From the NCBI RefSeq assembly GCF_037076465.1, contig NZ_AP028908.1:930001-994000 (forward strand): 64,000 nt of DNA, given 5' to 3'. The translations under genes were made by a program, and so were the position numbers. Shown piece by piece: positions 34,971 to 44,061 of this stretch. How positions within the stretch are numbered: position 1 is the first letter of the stretch; the number at the start of each line of letters is the position of its first letter. Under the pieces are notes generated by a model, which had not been told where the DNA came from, did not search any database, and worked only from the letters and a program-made list of their open reading frames with translations. This DNA comes from Pectobacterium araliae. GTDB taxonomy: Bacteria; Pseudomonadota; Gammaproteobacteria; Enterobacterales; Enterobacteriaceae.

Positions 34971-35203
34971 TTGGATAAGCACGATTGGCATCCGGCAGAC
35001 ATTATTGCTGGCTTAAGAAAGAAAGGAACAACGTTGGCGGCGGTATCAAGGGCGTCTGGATTAGCGTCTTCAACACTCGCTAACGCACTAACAATACATT
35101 GGCCCAAAGGTGAGAGATTAATTGCCTGAGCATTAGGAAAGCAGCCGGAGGATATCTGGCCGTCACGGTATCAAGGCACGAACATGAATCATGGGGAAGG
35201 GGA
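34971..35203 (+). pseudogene. Nlp/Ner-type DNA-binding protein gene with a nonsense codon
   Basis: From TTG 34971 (GGGAGAGG 9 bases upstream) the frame reads DKHDWHPADIIAGLRKKGTT, then LAAVSRASGLASSTLANAL and PKGERLIA. A TGA follows at 35127, then the expected ALGKQPEDIWPSRY and TAA near 35203. This is the Nlp/SfsB family, related to the Ner protein of phage Mu. The in-frame TGA replaces a glutamate-type codon before the last helix, so a 52-residue product would lack its end. The 3' part forms the start of the right direct repeat. Confidence 0.72.
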
Positions 35204-35312
35204 GGTGGGATAACACTCTTGTAGAGAATCGAACCCTATTCAGAACCCATTCCCCAAAAGCAAAAAACCAGCCGTTAGGCTGGTTTCTTTAAAATAGTGG
35301 TGCCCGGACTCG
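35165..35312. repeat. Right direct repeat of the island remnant (attR-like)
   Basis: Partner of 32157-32303. It contains the end of the Nlp-type gene, the tRNA-Phe terminator and the 3' end of the intact tRNA. The better preserved copy is here, so this is probably the original locus. Confidence 0.7.
35265..35286 (-). terminator. Terminator of tRNA-Phe
   Basis: A perfect 9-bp stem AAACCAGCC/GGCTGGTTT has a 4-base loop and a T-run on the minus strand, 12 bp past the tRNA CCA end. Confidence 0.8.
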
Positions 35313-35373
35313 GAATCGAACCAAGGACACGAGGATTTTCAATCCTCTGCTCTACCGACTGAGCTATCCGGGC
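35298..35373 (-). tRNA. pheV: tRNA-Phe(GAA)
   Basis: Read on the minus strand it starts GCCCGGATAGCTCAGTCGG and ends with GTCCGGGCACCA. The anticodon loop TTGAAAA carries GAA, and the acceptor arms pair fully. CCA is encoded. It lies just upstream of speC, as pheV does in E. coli. This tRNA is a known island integration site in enterobacteria, including a large island in P. atrosepticum. Confidence 0.95.
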
Positions 35374-35687
35374 AACGGGGCGCATTAAACCGTATTGGCC
35401 GCACGGCGTCAACGGGTTTCTGTCACAAAGCTGAGCGCCTGCGCTATTTTCAGGCAATTGTATTATTTGCTAGCCAGTTTCTGGCGATCCTTTCAGCATG
35501 CTTAGCGTGGTAATGTTTCTTCCCGATACGCGCAGCATGTTTCGTTGCACTTTTTACCGTGTTGAGTGCGGGCTGGATTGTTGAATTTGATGGAGAATAA
35601 TGCCACTATTGCGCGGTTTTTTAACGTCTCGTTCACCTGAACGCCCCTTTAAGCGTAGTTAGCGTGTAGCTAAAGAGGATCGCCGAT
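35374..35687. other. Spacer between tRNA-Phe and the speC leader
   Basis: It should hold the tRNA promoter (minus strand) and the speC promoter (plus strand). A small GTTCACCTGAAC hairpin lies at about 35629. No gene was recognised. E. coli has yqgA between speC and pheV. It is absent here. Confidence 0.45.
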
Positions 35688-35819
35688 ATGTCAGATTCAT
35701 TGCTCATGGTGCAGCACGCTCGCGCCAGCTCGTTGATGACGTCACTGCGTGTATCTTCTTATCACCCCTGCGCGGTTTACTTTTCTTCCCGTCGATTATC
35801 CCCCTTCACCATGCGGTGA
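35688..35819 (+). CDS. Candidate 43-residue leader peptide upstream of speC
   Basis: ATG 35688 has a good GAGGA site at 35675 with 8 bases spacing. The peptide begins MSDSLLMVQHARASSL and ends RRLSPFTMR, followed by TGA, 231 bp before speC. The last four residues FTMR share the FxxR-stop pattern with the ornithine-sensing SpeFL leader (FNAR-stop) of E. coli speF. The rest is not similar. A long structured leader follows. If real it could sense a polyamine precursor by ribosome arrest. No homology could be tested. Confidence 0.4.
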   Translation: MSDSLLMVQHARASSLMTSLRVSSYHPCAVYFSSRRLSPFTMR

Positions 35820-36050
35820 GGCGTTCGTTCGCTCACTGTTAGGCATGAGTAAAAATAGAGTACGGCTCTGCTTTTACTGATGTCTATCGGATGGTGCTGG
35901 CTCCAGTTTTTCCATTCTTAGCCTACAGTTTACCTGTAGGGATCATACGCTTGTCGTTATTGATTGGCATTGTGATTGGTCGGGATTGTTATCCCTGAAC
36001 GGTGTCTTCTAGGCACGTACACTTACCCTTAACCGTTTGGGTTTGGTTAC
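35820..36050. promoter_or_regulatory. Structured 5' leader of speC
   Basis: Two hairpins are clear: GTAAAA..AGAG/CTCT..TTTTAC (35849-35877) and a perfect CCTACAG/CTGTAGG (35922-35940). There is no T-run, so control would be by Rho or translation. No known riboswitch pattern was recognised. Confidence 0.45.
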
Positions 36051-38204
36051 ATGAAACAGTTAAAAATTGCGGCGAATGCAGCGGTTGCCACCCGTTTAAT
36101 CACAACGCGCGAGATTGTCGCGTTGAGTCAGACCGACTTCACTGATGTGGCGGCGGTCGTGGTTTCTATTGGAGAAGCCCGTAGCGGTATTCTGTCGATA
36201 TTGCAGCACACCGGCTTTAGCATTCCGGCGTTTGTCGAAGAGCCTGATGAAGATAAAGAGTTAGATGTTCTGCCTGCGGGCAGCGAATGGCTGATTCTCG
36301 ATGACGAAGGCGAGCACGCGAACGTGCTGGAACGTGCAGCGAAAGCCTATCAGGATGCGCTACTGCCGCCGTTTTTCGATACGTTGACCAAGTACGTCAA
36401 CATGAAAAATACGACGTTTGCCTGCCCGGGGCATCAGGGCGGTCAGTTCTTCCGCAAGCACCCAGCGGGGCGTCAGTTTTTTGAGTTTTACGGTGAGAAT
36501 GTTTTTCGTTCGGACATCTGTAATGCCGACGTCAAACTGGGTGATTTGCTGATCCACGAAGGCGCGGCGAAGAAGGCGCAGAAGCACGCTGCGCGCGTGT
36601 TTAACGCCGATAAAACCTATTTCGTGTTGAATGGCACCTCTTCTGCGAACAAAGTGGTGACAAACGCGCTGCTGGCACGTGGCGATCTGGTGCTGTTTGA
36701 CCGTAACAACCATAAATCCAACCATCACGGTGCACTGATTCAGGCCGGTGCGACGCCGGTCTATCTGGAAACCGTGCGTAATCCGTTCGGCTTTATCGGC
36801 GGCGTGGATGCGCACTGTTTTGATGAAACCTATCTGCGCAAGCTGATTGCGGAAGTCGCGCCGGAACGCGCCAACGAGCCGCGCCCGTTCCGTCTTGCCG
36901 TCATCCAGCTCGGCACCTATGACGGCACGATTTATAACGCGCGTCAGGTGGTCGATAGCATCGGGCACCTGTGTGACTACATTCTGTTTGACTCCGCCTG
37001 GGTCGGCTACGAGCAGTTTATCCCGATGATGGAGCAGTGCTCGCCGCTGTTGTTGGATCTGAATGAGAACGATCCGGGCATTTTTGTGACTCAGTCGGTG
37101 CATAAGCAGCAGGCGGGTTTCTCCCAGACCTCGCAGATCCACAAAAAAGATACGCACATCAAAGGCCAGCGTCGCTTCTGCAATCATAAGCAGTTGAATA
37201 ACGCCTTTATGCTGCATGCCTCGACGAGCCCGTTTTATCCGCTGTTCGCCGCGCTAGACGTCAATGCCAAAATGCACGAAGGGGCAAGTGGACGTCGTAT
37301 GTGGATGGACTGCGTGAAGCTGGGCATTGAGGCTCGTAAGCAACTGCTGACGCGCTGTTCGCTCATCAAACCGTTCGTACCCGTGACGGTGGGCGGCGCG
37401 CTTTGGCAAGATCACGATACGGAGACGATCGCGCAGGACGTGCGCTTCTTCAACTTTGAGCCGGGCGAGAAATGGCATGCGTTTGAAGGGTACGCGGAGG
37501 ATCAGTATTTTATCGATCCCTGCAAGTTACTGCTGACGACGCCGGGTATTGATGCGATCAGCGGCGATTACACTGAATTCGGTATTCCGGCGACGATCCT
37601 TGCCAACTATCTGCGCGAGCACGGCATCATCCCTGAAAAATGCGACATGAACTCGATTCTGTTCCTGTTAACGCCTGCGGAAGACGGCGCAAAAATGCAG
37701 GAGCTGGTGAATGCGTTGGTGCATTTCGAAACGCTGATCGCCCGTGATGCGCCACTGAGCGAAGTGCTACCCAGCCTATATCAGAAATACAAAGAGCGCT
37801 ATCGTGGCTACCGACTGCGTCGGCTGTGTCAGGAAATGCATGATTTTTACGCTCAGCACAACGTGAAAGATCTGCAAAAAGCGATGTTCCGCAAAACCGA
37901 GTTCCCTTCCGTGGTGATGCTGCCACAAGATGCTAATAGAGAATTTGTGCGCGGAAATATCGAACTGATTCCTATCGACGAAGCGGAAGGGCGTATCGCG
38001 GCGGAAGGCGCATTGCCATACCCACCAGGTGTGCTGTGTGTGGTGCCGGGTGAAACCTGGGGCGGGGCGGTACAGCGCTATTTTCTGGCGCTGGAGGCGG
38101 GAATTAACCTGCTGCCCGGCTTCTCCCCAGAATTGCAGGGTGTCTATAGCGTCGCGGAAGAAGATGGCAGCAAGCGTCTGTACGGTTACGTAGTAGAAGC
38201 GTAA
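36051..38204 (+). CDS. speC: Ornithine decarboxylase (biosynthetic, SpeC type)
   Basis: The 717-residue protein is a fold-type I PLP decarboxylase. It has an N-terminal response-regulator-like wing (residues 1-110), a core with FACPGHQGGQFFRKHPAGR near 125, and the PLP lysine K352 in SVHKQQAGFSQ. A C-terminal domain ends in RLYGYVVEA. It makes putrescine from ornithine in the cytoplasm. Many blocks are identical to E. coli SpeC. I call it SpeC, not SpeF, because tRNA-Phe lies upstream and mltC, yggX and mutY lie downstream, as near E. coli speC, and no potE antiporter gene follows. Confidence 0.92.
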   Translation: MKQLKIAANAAVATRLITTREIVALSQTDFTDVAAVVVSIGEARSGILSILQHTGFSIPAFVEEPDEDKELDVLPAGSEWLILDDEGEHANVLERAAKAYQDALLPPFFDTLTKYVNMKNTTFACPGHQGGQFFRKHPAGRQFFEFYGENVFRSDICNADVKLGDLLIHEGAAKKAQKHAARVFNADKTYFVLNGTSSANKVVTNALLARGDLVLFDRNNHKSNHHGALIQAGATPVYLETVRNPFGFIGGVDAHCFDETYLRKLIAEVAPERANEPRPFRLAVIQLGTYDGTIYNARQVVDSIGHLCDYILFDSAWVGYEQFIPMMEQCSPLLLDLNENDPGIFVTQSVHKQQAGFSQTSQIHKKDTHIKGQRRFCNHKQLNNAFMLHASTSPFYPLFAALDVNAKMHEGASGRRMWMDCVKLGIEARKQLLTRCSLIKPFVPVTVGGALWQDHDTETIAQDVRFFNFEPGEKWHAFEGYAEDQYFIDPCKLLLTTPGIDAISGDYTEFGIPATILANYLREHGIIPEKCDMNSILFLLTPAEDGAKMQELVNALVHFETLIARDAPLSEVLPSLYQKYKERYRGYRLRRLCQEMHDFYAQHNVKDLQKAMFRKTEFPSVVMLPQDANREFVRGNIELIPIDEAEGRIAAEGALPYPPGVLCVVPGETWGGAVQRYFLALEAGINLLPGFSPELQGVYSVAEEDGSKRLYGYVVEA

Positions 38205-38217
38205 CTGTGGTTAAAAG

Positions 38218-38247
38218 ATTCAGGCTCAGAAACGAGCCTGAATTTTC
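38218..38247 (+). terminator. Terminator of speC, target of the group II intron
   Basis: A 10-bp stem ATTCAGGCTC/GAGCCTGAAT has a 6-base loop and is followed by TTTCTCTTT. The intron begins 6 bp further on. The stem could also have served the convergent ansP. Confidence 0.85.
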
Positions 38248-38252
38248 TCTTT

Positions 38253-40172
38253 GTGCGCCGGGCATGGCGCGTAGCGCCTTGACGGGCGCTGTCCGTTGAC
38301 TGTAGTGGTCAAGGGGCGACTTGGCGGTGAAAGTCCTCTACACACCCGGCAAGGGGAAGTGTTAGCCGAACGGCAAGGGTGCCCACCGCGAGGTGGGATC
38401 TGAAGGAAGCTGAAGGCAAAATGCTGGCCTGACGAACAGGAAGCAGTTTAGGCGGCACAGCGGGGTAAGGTGGCAAATATCATCAAAGCCCAATACTTGC
38501 ACAGAACGCTGTGACGTAAAGCTGACAGGCATAAGCAGGAAGGTCGCGCGAATTACCCCGGGAGGGCTGCACGTTTGCTTCAGGGCTACCGAGCGTCGAG
38601 AGGCGACGGGATGAACGTGCAGCAGTCAGCCGAAGCCGTAGTAGTGCTGCATAACTGGCAGCATGAAGGGCTGAACATGATTAACCGTGATTAGGACACC
38701 GATACTCGATGGGAATTAATGAGGCACAAGCGCAGAGCACTGCGGCCAGCGGCAGAGGAGACGGACAGTATCCGTCAGTGCTGCATGAGGGTGCTGAAAT
38801 CCCCACGGCGGTCGGTGGGCAAACGAAAGCGGAAATGCCGTTGACGATGGAAACGGTGATAACGAGAGAGAACCTGATGCTGGCCTATCAGCGCGTGGTG
38901 GAAAACAACGGCGCGGCAGGGGTAGATAACCTGAAAGTGACGGAGTTGAAGCCGTGGCTGAAACAGAACTGGGCGAGTATCAGGCAGGCATTGATTACGG
39001 GCGCCTACCAGCCGCAGGCGATACGCAGAGTGGATATCCCAAAGCCGGACGGCGGCGTGAGAACCCTGGGTATCCCGACGGTAGTGGACAGGCTTATCCA
39101 GCAGGCGATAGCACAACAACTCAGTCCGGTCGTGGAGCCGCACTTCTGCGAATCGAGTTACGGGTTCAGAAGTAACCGCAATGCGTGGCAGGCAGTGCAA
39201 CAGGCACAGCGCTACATACAAAGCGGGAAACGCTGGGTGGTCGATCTGGATCTGGAAAAGTTCTTTGACCGGGTGGATCATGACATTTTGATGTCACGTC
39301 TGGCGAGGCTGTCAGGGATAAACGGCTGTTGAAACTGATACGTCGCTACCTTGAAGCGGAAATGACGAACGGGTGCGAGACAGAGAAGCGAGGTAAGGGA
39401 ATGCCGCAGGGCGGACCGTTGTCGCCGCTACTGTCGAACATTCTGCTGGATGAACTGGATAAAGAACTGGAGCGTCGAGGTCACAGCTTCTGTCGCTATG
39501 CGGATGACTGCAACATTTACGTGAGCAGTCGCAAAGCAGGCGAGCATATCTTTAGGGCAATCAGGGTGTACCTGAGAGACATACTGAAGCTAAAGGTCAA
39601 TGAGCAGAAGAGTGCGGTGGCGCGACCGTGGGAGCGTAAGTTCCTGGGATACAGCGTGACACGGCACAAACAGACCCGACTGAAGATCGCAGGGAGCAGT
39701 GTCGAGAGGCTGAAGGAGAAGATCCGTAGCCTGACGACAGGGCACGCGACGAAATCAGTGAAAGGCGTAATCAATGAACTCACACCGATACTGCGAGGCT
39801 GGATGAGCTACTTCAGATACACGGAAGTAAAAGGAGTTCTGGAGAAGATTGACGGCTGGGTCAGGCGTAAACTGCGCAGTCTACTGTGGCGGCAATGGAA
39901 ACGAACGTATACGCGAGCCCGAATGCTAATGCGAGCGGGCTTGTGTGAAAAGCGAGCGTGGAGGTCGGCGAGTAACCAGCGAGGAGCGTGGTGGAACGCG
40001 GGGTCGAGTCACATGAATGATGCGATAAAGACGGCGCAGTTCAGACGACTCGGCTTGATATCACTAGTGGAGCAGCAACGGCAGTTCCAGAGTTAACATG
40101 AACCGCCGTATGCGGAACCGCACGTACGGTGGTGTGAGAGGACGGCGGGAGTAATCTCGCCTCCTACTCGAT
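38253..40172 (+). mobile_element. Group II intron, probably bacterial class C, with frameshifted maturase
   Basis: The 5' end is GTGCGCCGGG (group II consensus GTGYG). The 3' part holds a domain V hairpin, CCGTATGCGGAACCGCACG plus TACGG (about 40112-40132), and the element ends in CTACTCGAT. It encodes a reverse transcriptase/maturase without an endonuclease domain. The element starts directly after the speC terminator. Insertion behind terminator stems is the habit of class C introns. It ends one base before the ansP stop codon. No terminal direct repeats are seen, as expected for an intron. Confidence 0.85.
38709..40096 (+). pseudogene. ltrA: Group II intron reverse transcriptase/maturase, frameshifted
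   Basis: The first part (38709-39332) has the RT start ENLMLAYQRVVENNGAAGVD, the palm motif RRVDIPKPDGGVRTLGIPTV and VDLDLEKFFDRVDHD. It then loses the frame in LMSRLARLSGINGC. From about 39310 another frame continues VRDKRLLKLIRRYLEAEM, then GMPQGGPLSPLLSN, the catalytic RYADDCNIYV and a maturase part ending WWNAGSSHMNDA. One base is missing near 39308-39312. Corrected, it would be about 462 residues with all RT motifs and no HNH domain. As read it cannot make full-length RT, so the intron is stuck unless helped in trans. Confidence 0.85.
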
Positions 40173-40173
40173 C

Positions 40174-41625
40174 TTAACGCAAATCAGATTCCTGCTGATT
40201 GGCGAGTTTCACCGCTTCACGCTGCTTTTTCAGCCCGCGCCAGCCGATAATCAACATGATCGCCAACACTGGAACCGTCGCAATCGTCCAGGTGCCATTC
40301 GGGTAATCAAACGCCATTAGCCCCAATACGCTCACCAGAAAAGCCAGCGTTAGCCATGATGTCACGGGCGCACCGGGCATTCTGAACGCTACCGGTTTGG
40401 CTTTCCCTTGACGGATCGCTTTACGCAACTGCATCTGACACAGAATGATGAATGCCCAAGAGCAGATAATGCCGAGCGAGGCGATATTCAGGACGATCTC
40501 AAACACTTGTGATGGCACCACGTAGTTCAGTACCACGCCGATAATGTGGATGCCGACTGTCACTAAAATACCGGTATAGGGTACGGACTGACCGCTCATT
40601 TTTGACAGGAAGGCAGGAGCCGAACCACCCAGCGACAGCGAACGCAGAATACGCCCCGTCGAATACAGACCGGAATTCAGGCTGGACAGCGCGGCAGACA
40701 GCACCACGATATTCATGATCGTCCCGATATAGGGAACACCCAGCTTGCTGAAGAAGGTCACGAACGGGCTTTGTCCGGCCTGATAGGCGTTCCACGGCAA
40801 CAGGCAGACCAACAGCACAACAGAACCGACGTAGAACAGGCCGATACGCCAGATGACGCTGTTGACCGCTTTCGGCAGCACCTGCTCTGGGTTTTTACAT
40901 TCGCCTGCCGTGGTGCCGATGATCTCAATACCGGCAAAGGCAAATATCACCCCTTGAACCAGCACTAGCGCGGGCAGAATGCCGTGCGGGAACAGGCCGC
41001 CGTTATCGGTAATCAGATGCAGGCCGGGTGTGTTGCCATCCAGCGGGCTGCCCGTGCCGAGATAGACCGTGCCGACCACCAGAAAAATGGTGATGGCCGC
41101 GACCTTAATCAGTGCGAACCAGAACTCCATTTCAGCAAACCACTTCACGCCGATCAGGTTCATCAGCGTGACGATGGACAGCGCACCCAGCGCAAACAGC
41201 CACTGGGGTACATCGGCAAAGGTGCCCCAGTAGTGCATGTAGAGCGCGACGGCGGTGATGTCGACAATCCCAGTCATCGCCCAGTTGAGGAAGTACATCC
41301 AGCCTGCGACGTAGGAGGCTTTTTCACCCAGAAACTCACGCGAGTACGACACGAAGCTACCACTGGTAGGGCGATGAACGATCAGCTCGCCCAGCGCGCG
41401 CAGGATGAAAAAAGAGAAGATGCCGCAAACCAGATAGACCAGTGCCAGCGCTGGTCCTGCCATTTGCAGACGAGCCCCCGCGCCAAGAAACAGTCCGGTG
41501 CCGATGGAACCGCCAATTGCGATCATCTGTACGTGGCGGTTGCCGAGACTTTGGTGATAACCCTTTTCGTGGAGACGCTGCTGAGCAGCATGATGCTCGC
41601 TATTGGTTGAGGAATGTTGTGTCAT
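40174..41625 (-). CDS. ansP: L-asparagine permease
   Basis: The 483-residue protein has twelve membrane segments and belongs to the amino acid-polyamine-organocation superfamily. Long stretches match E. coli AnsP: HVQMIAIGGSIGTGLFLGAG near residue 31, GELIVHRPTSGSFVSY and GLYSTGRILRSLSLGGSAPA. It imports L-asparagine with protons, useful in plant sap where asparagine is plentiful. The stop codon lies one base beyond the group II intron, so its old 3' flank, including the shared terminator hairpin, is now 1.9 kb away. Confidence 0.9.
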   Translation of the reverse strand: MTQHSSTNSEHHAAQQRLHEKGYHQSLGNRHVQMIAIGGSIGTGLFLGAGARLQMAGPALALVYLVCGIFSFFILRALGELIVHRPTSGSFVSYSREFLGEKASYVAGWMYFLNWAMTGIVDITAVALYMHYWGTFADVPQWLFALGALSIVTLMNLIGVKWFAEMEFWFALIKVAAITIFLVVGTVYLGTGSPLDGNTPGLHLITDNGGLFPHGILPALVLVQGVIFAFAGIEIIGTTAGECKNPEQVLPKAVNSVIWRIGLFYVGSVVLLVCLLPWNAYQAGQSPFVTFFSKLGVPYIGTIMNIVVLSAALSSLNSGLYSTGRILRSLSLGGSAPAFLSKMSGQSVPYTGILVTVGIHIIGVVLNYVVPSQVFEIVLNIASLGIICSWAFIILCQMQLRKAIRQGKAKPVAFRMPGAPVTSWLTLAFLVSVLGLMAFDYPNGTWTIATVPVLAIMLIIGWRGLKKQREAVKLANQQESDLR

Positions 41626-41922
41626 TTACTCGGTGTTTTCCTGTCTGTCACGCATCTCTTGGCGATACGTTTGATATTATTAATTAACATTCAAATGGTT
41701 ATGTTTTTTATAGTGCGTAGCAACGCGGTAAGCCGCATAGCAGAAAACAACGGCAGCGATGCTACCTTTTCCTGCGTTCCGTGGCAAAAAATGGATAGCA
41801 GGAAAGAGTGTCAGAGAATGATGGTGTCTGTATGGGAGTACGGTGTATTAGACGGGAAACGAGCTTCTCCGCCCCGGCGCTATGATGGGTAGCCGAGGCG
41901 AGGTATTACATGACTGCGTTCG

Positions 41923-42552
41923 TTAGGTTTTTTGTGAATCTTCCTGCGCGGCGTCTTCTTCCGCCTGCCGTAAAATAGCTTTGGCGACCCACTGCGTGAC
42001 ATCCTGAATGCCGTCTTCTTCCAGGTGCCAGATATCTTTTAGCACCAGGAAAACTTCGGAACCGTAAATGAGCGATAGGGCATAAATCACCCGTTGTTGC
42101 GCTTCAGACGTGATTTGTCCTTCGAGTGGTTCGGTAGCCATTTTGAGCAGGCGTTTGCGGTTGCCGCGTGTCAGCGTATCGGTGTGCTGTCGATTAGAAC
42201 GGCGATCGGCCCATTGCTGAAGCGAAAGATGCAAGGCTGCTCGCAGCGCACCTTCATGCTCCAGCATCCTTGGATAAGCAAAACGTAGCAATTCGGCAAC
42301 GCGTTCGCTGGCATCTGGCTGTGTTGGGCGCCACGCCAGAATCGGGCCAAGACTTTCGCCGACAACGGCAGAAACTAACGCACTTTGCGTCGGAAAATAG
42401 CGGTAGGCCGTCGCGCGTGAAAGCTGAGCCGCAGCGGCAACATCGGTAATGGAAGGGAATATGCCTTGGTCGAACATATTCATGGCGGTATCGATCAGTA
42501 AACGACGGGTTTTCGCCCGTGTTGATGTCAGTTTTTCATCCCGTTCAATCAC
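41923..42552 (-). CDS. TetR family regulator
   Basis: The 209-residue protein has a helix-turn-helix (about residues 25-60) with ITDVAAAAQLSRATAYRYF, and a helical ligand domain. It is divergent from the UPF0261/TIM-barrel pair with 288 bp between starts. That intergenic region holds TGAGA-n6-TCTCA at 42686-42701, a possible operator. It is likely the local regulator of that pair. Ligand unknown. Confidence 0.83.
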   Translation of the reverse strand: MIERDEKLTSTRAKTRRLLIDTAMNMFDQGIFPSITDVAAAAQLSRATAYRYFPTQSALVSAVVGESLGPILAWRPTQPDASERVAELLRFAYPRMLEHEGALRAALHLSLQQWADRRSNRQHTDTLTRGNRKRLLKMATEPLEGQITSEAQQRVIYALSLIYGSEVFLVLKDIWHLEEDGIQDVTQWVAKAILRQAEEDAAQEDSQKT

Positions 42553-42685
42553 ATAGACCTCATTGAATTTTCGGGCCGGACGCTATCGGGCAGCACGGCG
42601 TTATCGTCTGAACTATAGCAAATTGAGTGATTCTTGTGCCACGTCAAGCTTTCTTACTGTTAGTTTAATGTCATACATAACATTT

Positions 42686-42701
42686 TGAGACTTTCATCTC
42701 A
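42686..42701. promoter_or_regulatory. Candidate TetR operator
   Basis: An inverted repeat TGAGA-CTTTCA-TCTCA. A related half, CTCAAGTCTCA, lies at 42735-42745. It is located between the divergent tetR and UPF0261 genes. Confidence 0.4.
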
Positions 42702-42840
42702 TTTAGGTATTTAATGATTTGTCTTTCTGATACTCAAGTCTCAATATGGTGATAAATTAATCTCATCTGTTTTTGTTTTATTGTAATTGTTATTTATATC
42801 AATCTGTTAATTGTTTCTCTAACGGTGGGAGGGATACCAA

Positions 42841-44049
42841 GTGGGAAGTGAGGTTGGCAGCGTTTATATTGCAAGTACAGCGGATACTAAAGGGAAAGAA
42901 CAGATTTATGTCCGCGATCTGATTGTTGAGACGGGCTTGAAAACCGTCACGGTCGATCTCTCAACGCATTCGCGCATGTCGAATGCCACAGATATCAGCG
43001 CAGAAACGGTGGCATCTTACCATCCGCAGGGCGCATCGGCGGTGTTTTGCCATGACAGAGGACAAGCGATTAGCGCCATGGCCGTTGCATTTGAACACTT
43101 CATGCTGTCCCGCGAGGATATTGGTGGTGTGCTTGGTCTTGGCGGTTCCGGTGGAACCGCGTTAATCACTCCCGCTATGCAGGCTTTACCGATAGGGATG
43201 CCGAAACTGATGGTCTCGACCATGGCTTCCGGCGATATTTCCGGCTACATCGGTGCCAGCGATATCAGCATGATGTATTCCGTTACTGATGTGGCGGGTC
43301 TGAACCGCATTTCCCGTCAGGTTCTTGGTAACGCTGCGCACCAGATCGCGGGGGCGGTGAAGTTTCATATTCAGGAACATCGTGAAGATAAGCCTGCGAT
43401 TGGCCTGACCATGTTTGGTGTTACGACGCCCTGCATTCAGGAAGCCAGTAAGTTGCTGGAGACGGCGTTTGACTGTCTGGTCTTTCATGCGACGGGCAGC
43501 GGCGGTAAAGCGATGGAAAAGCTGGTGGACAGCCGTTTGCTCACTGGCGTACTCGATCTCACGACGACGGAAGTGTGTGATTTCCTGTTTGATGGCGTGC
43601 TGGCTTGCGGGTCGGAACGGTTCGATGCGATAGCGAAAACGCAGGTGCCTTACGTGGTGTCCTGTGGTGCGCTGGACATGGTGAATTTTGGCGCTCCCGC
43701 TAGCGTGCCGGAGAAATACGCGCATCGTTTGTTCTACAACCACAATGCACAGGTCACTCTGATGCGTACCACGATAGACGAAAATATTGCCATGGCGCGC
43801 TGGATTGGAGAGAAGCTCAATCGCTGTGAGGGCGAAGTGCGTTTCCTGATCCCTGAAGGGGGTTTTTCCGCGCTGGATGCGCCAGATCAAGCATTTTGGC
43901 ACCCAGAAGCACGTGACGCGTTTATCAATACGCTGGAGAGCGTCGTTCAGCAAACGGCAAGACGACAGATTATTCGTCTGCCTTTCCATATTAACGATCC
44001 TTTATTTGCCCACGCGGCTGTCGATGCGTTCCGGGCATTAGTGAAGTAA
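42841..44049 (+). CDS. UPF0261 / Tm-1-like ATP-binding domain protein
   Basis: The 402-residue protein begins at GTG 42841 with GGGAGGG upstream. It matches UPF0261: [20 protein letters not shown] at the start, [18 protein letters not shown] near 98, and a second half with [19 protein letters not shown] near 240. The same domain forms the N-terminal half of tomato Tm-1, which blocks tomato mosaic virus replication; the TIM-barrel encoded by the next gene is the C-terminal half. In bacteria its substrate is unknown. It lies 12 bp before the partner gene. Confidence 0.83.
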   Translation: MGSEVGSVYIASTADTKGKEQIYVRDLIVETGLKTVTVDLSTHSRMSNATDISAETVASYHPQGASAVFCHDRGQAISAMAVAFEHFMLSREDIGGVLGLGGSGGTALITPAMQALPIGMPKLMVSTMASGDISGYIGASDISMMYSVTDVAGLNRISRQVLGNAAHQIAGAVKFHIQEHREDKPAIGLTMFGVTTPCIQEASKLLETAFDCLVFHATGSGGKAMEKLVDSRLLTGVLDLTTTEVCDFLFDGVLACGSERFDAIAKTQVPYVVSCGALDMVNFGAPASVPEKYAHRLFYNHNAQVTLMRTTIDENIAMARWIGEKLNRCEGEVRFLIPEGGFSALDAPDQAFWHPEARDAFINTLESVVQQTARRQIIRLPFHINDPLFAHAAVDAFRALVK

Positions 44050-44061
44050 AAAGGGAAAAGC

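Noticed and set aside
35275..35457. 60-codon minus-strand open frame over the tRNA-Phe
   Set aside because: It reads through the tRNA itself (ARIAQSVEQRIENPRVLG is the usual false translation of a tRNA) and is not a gene.
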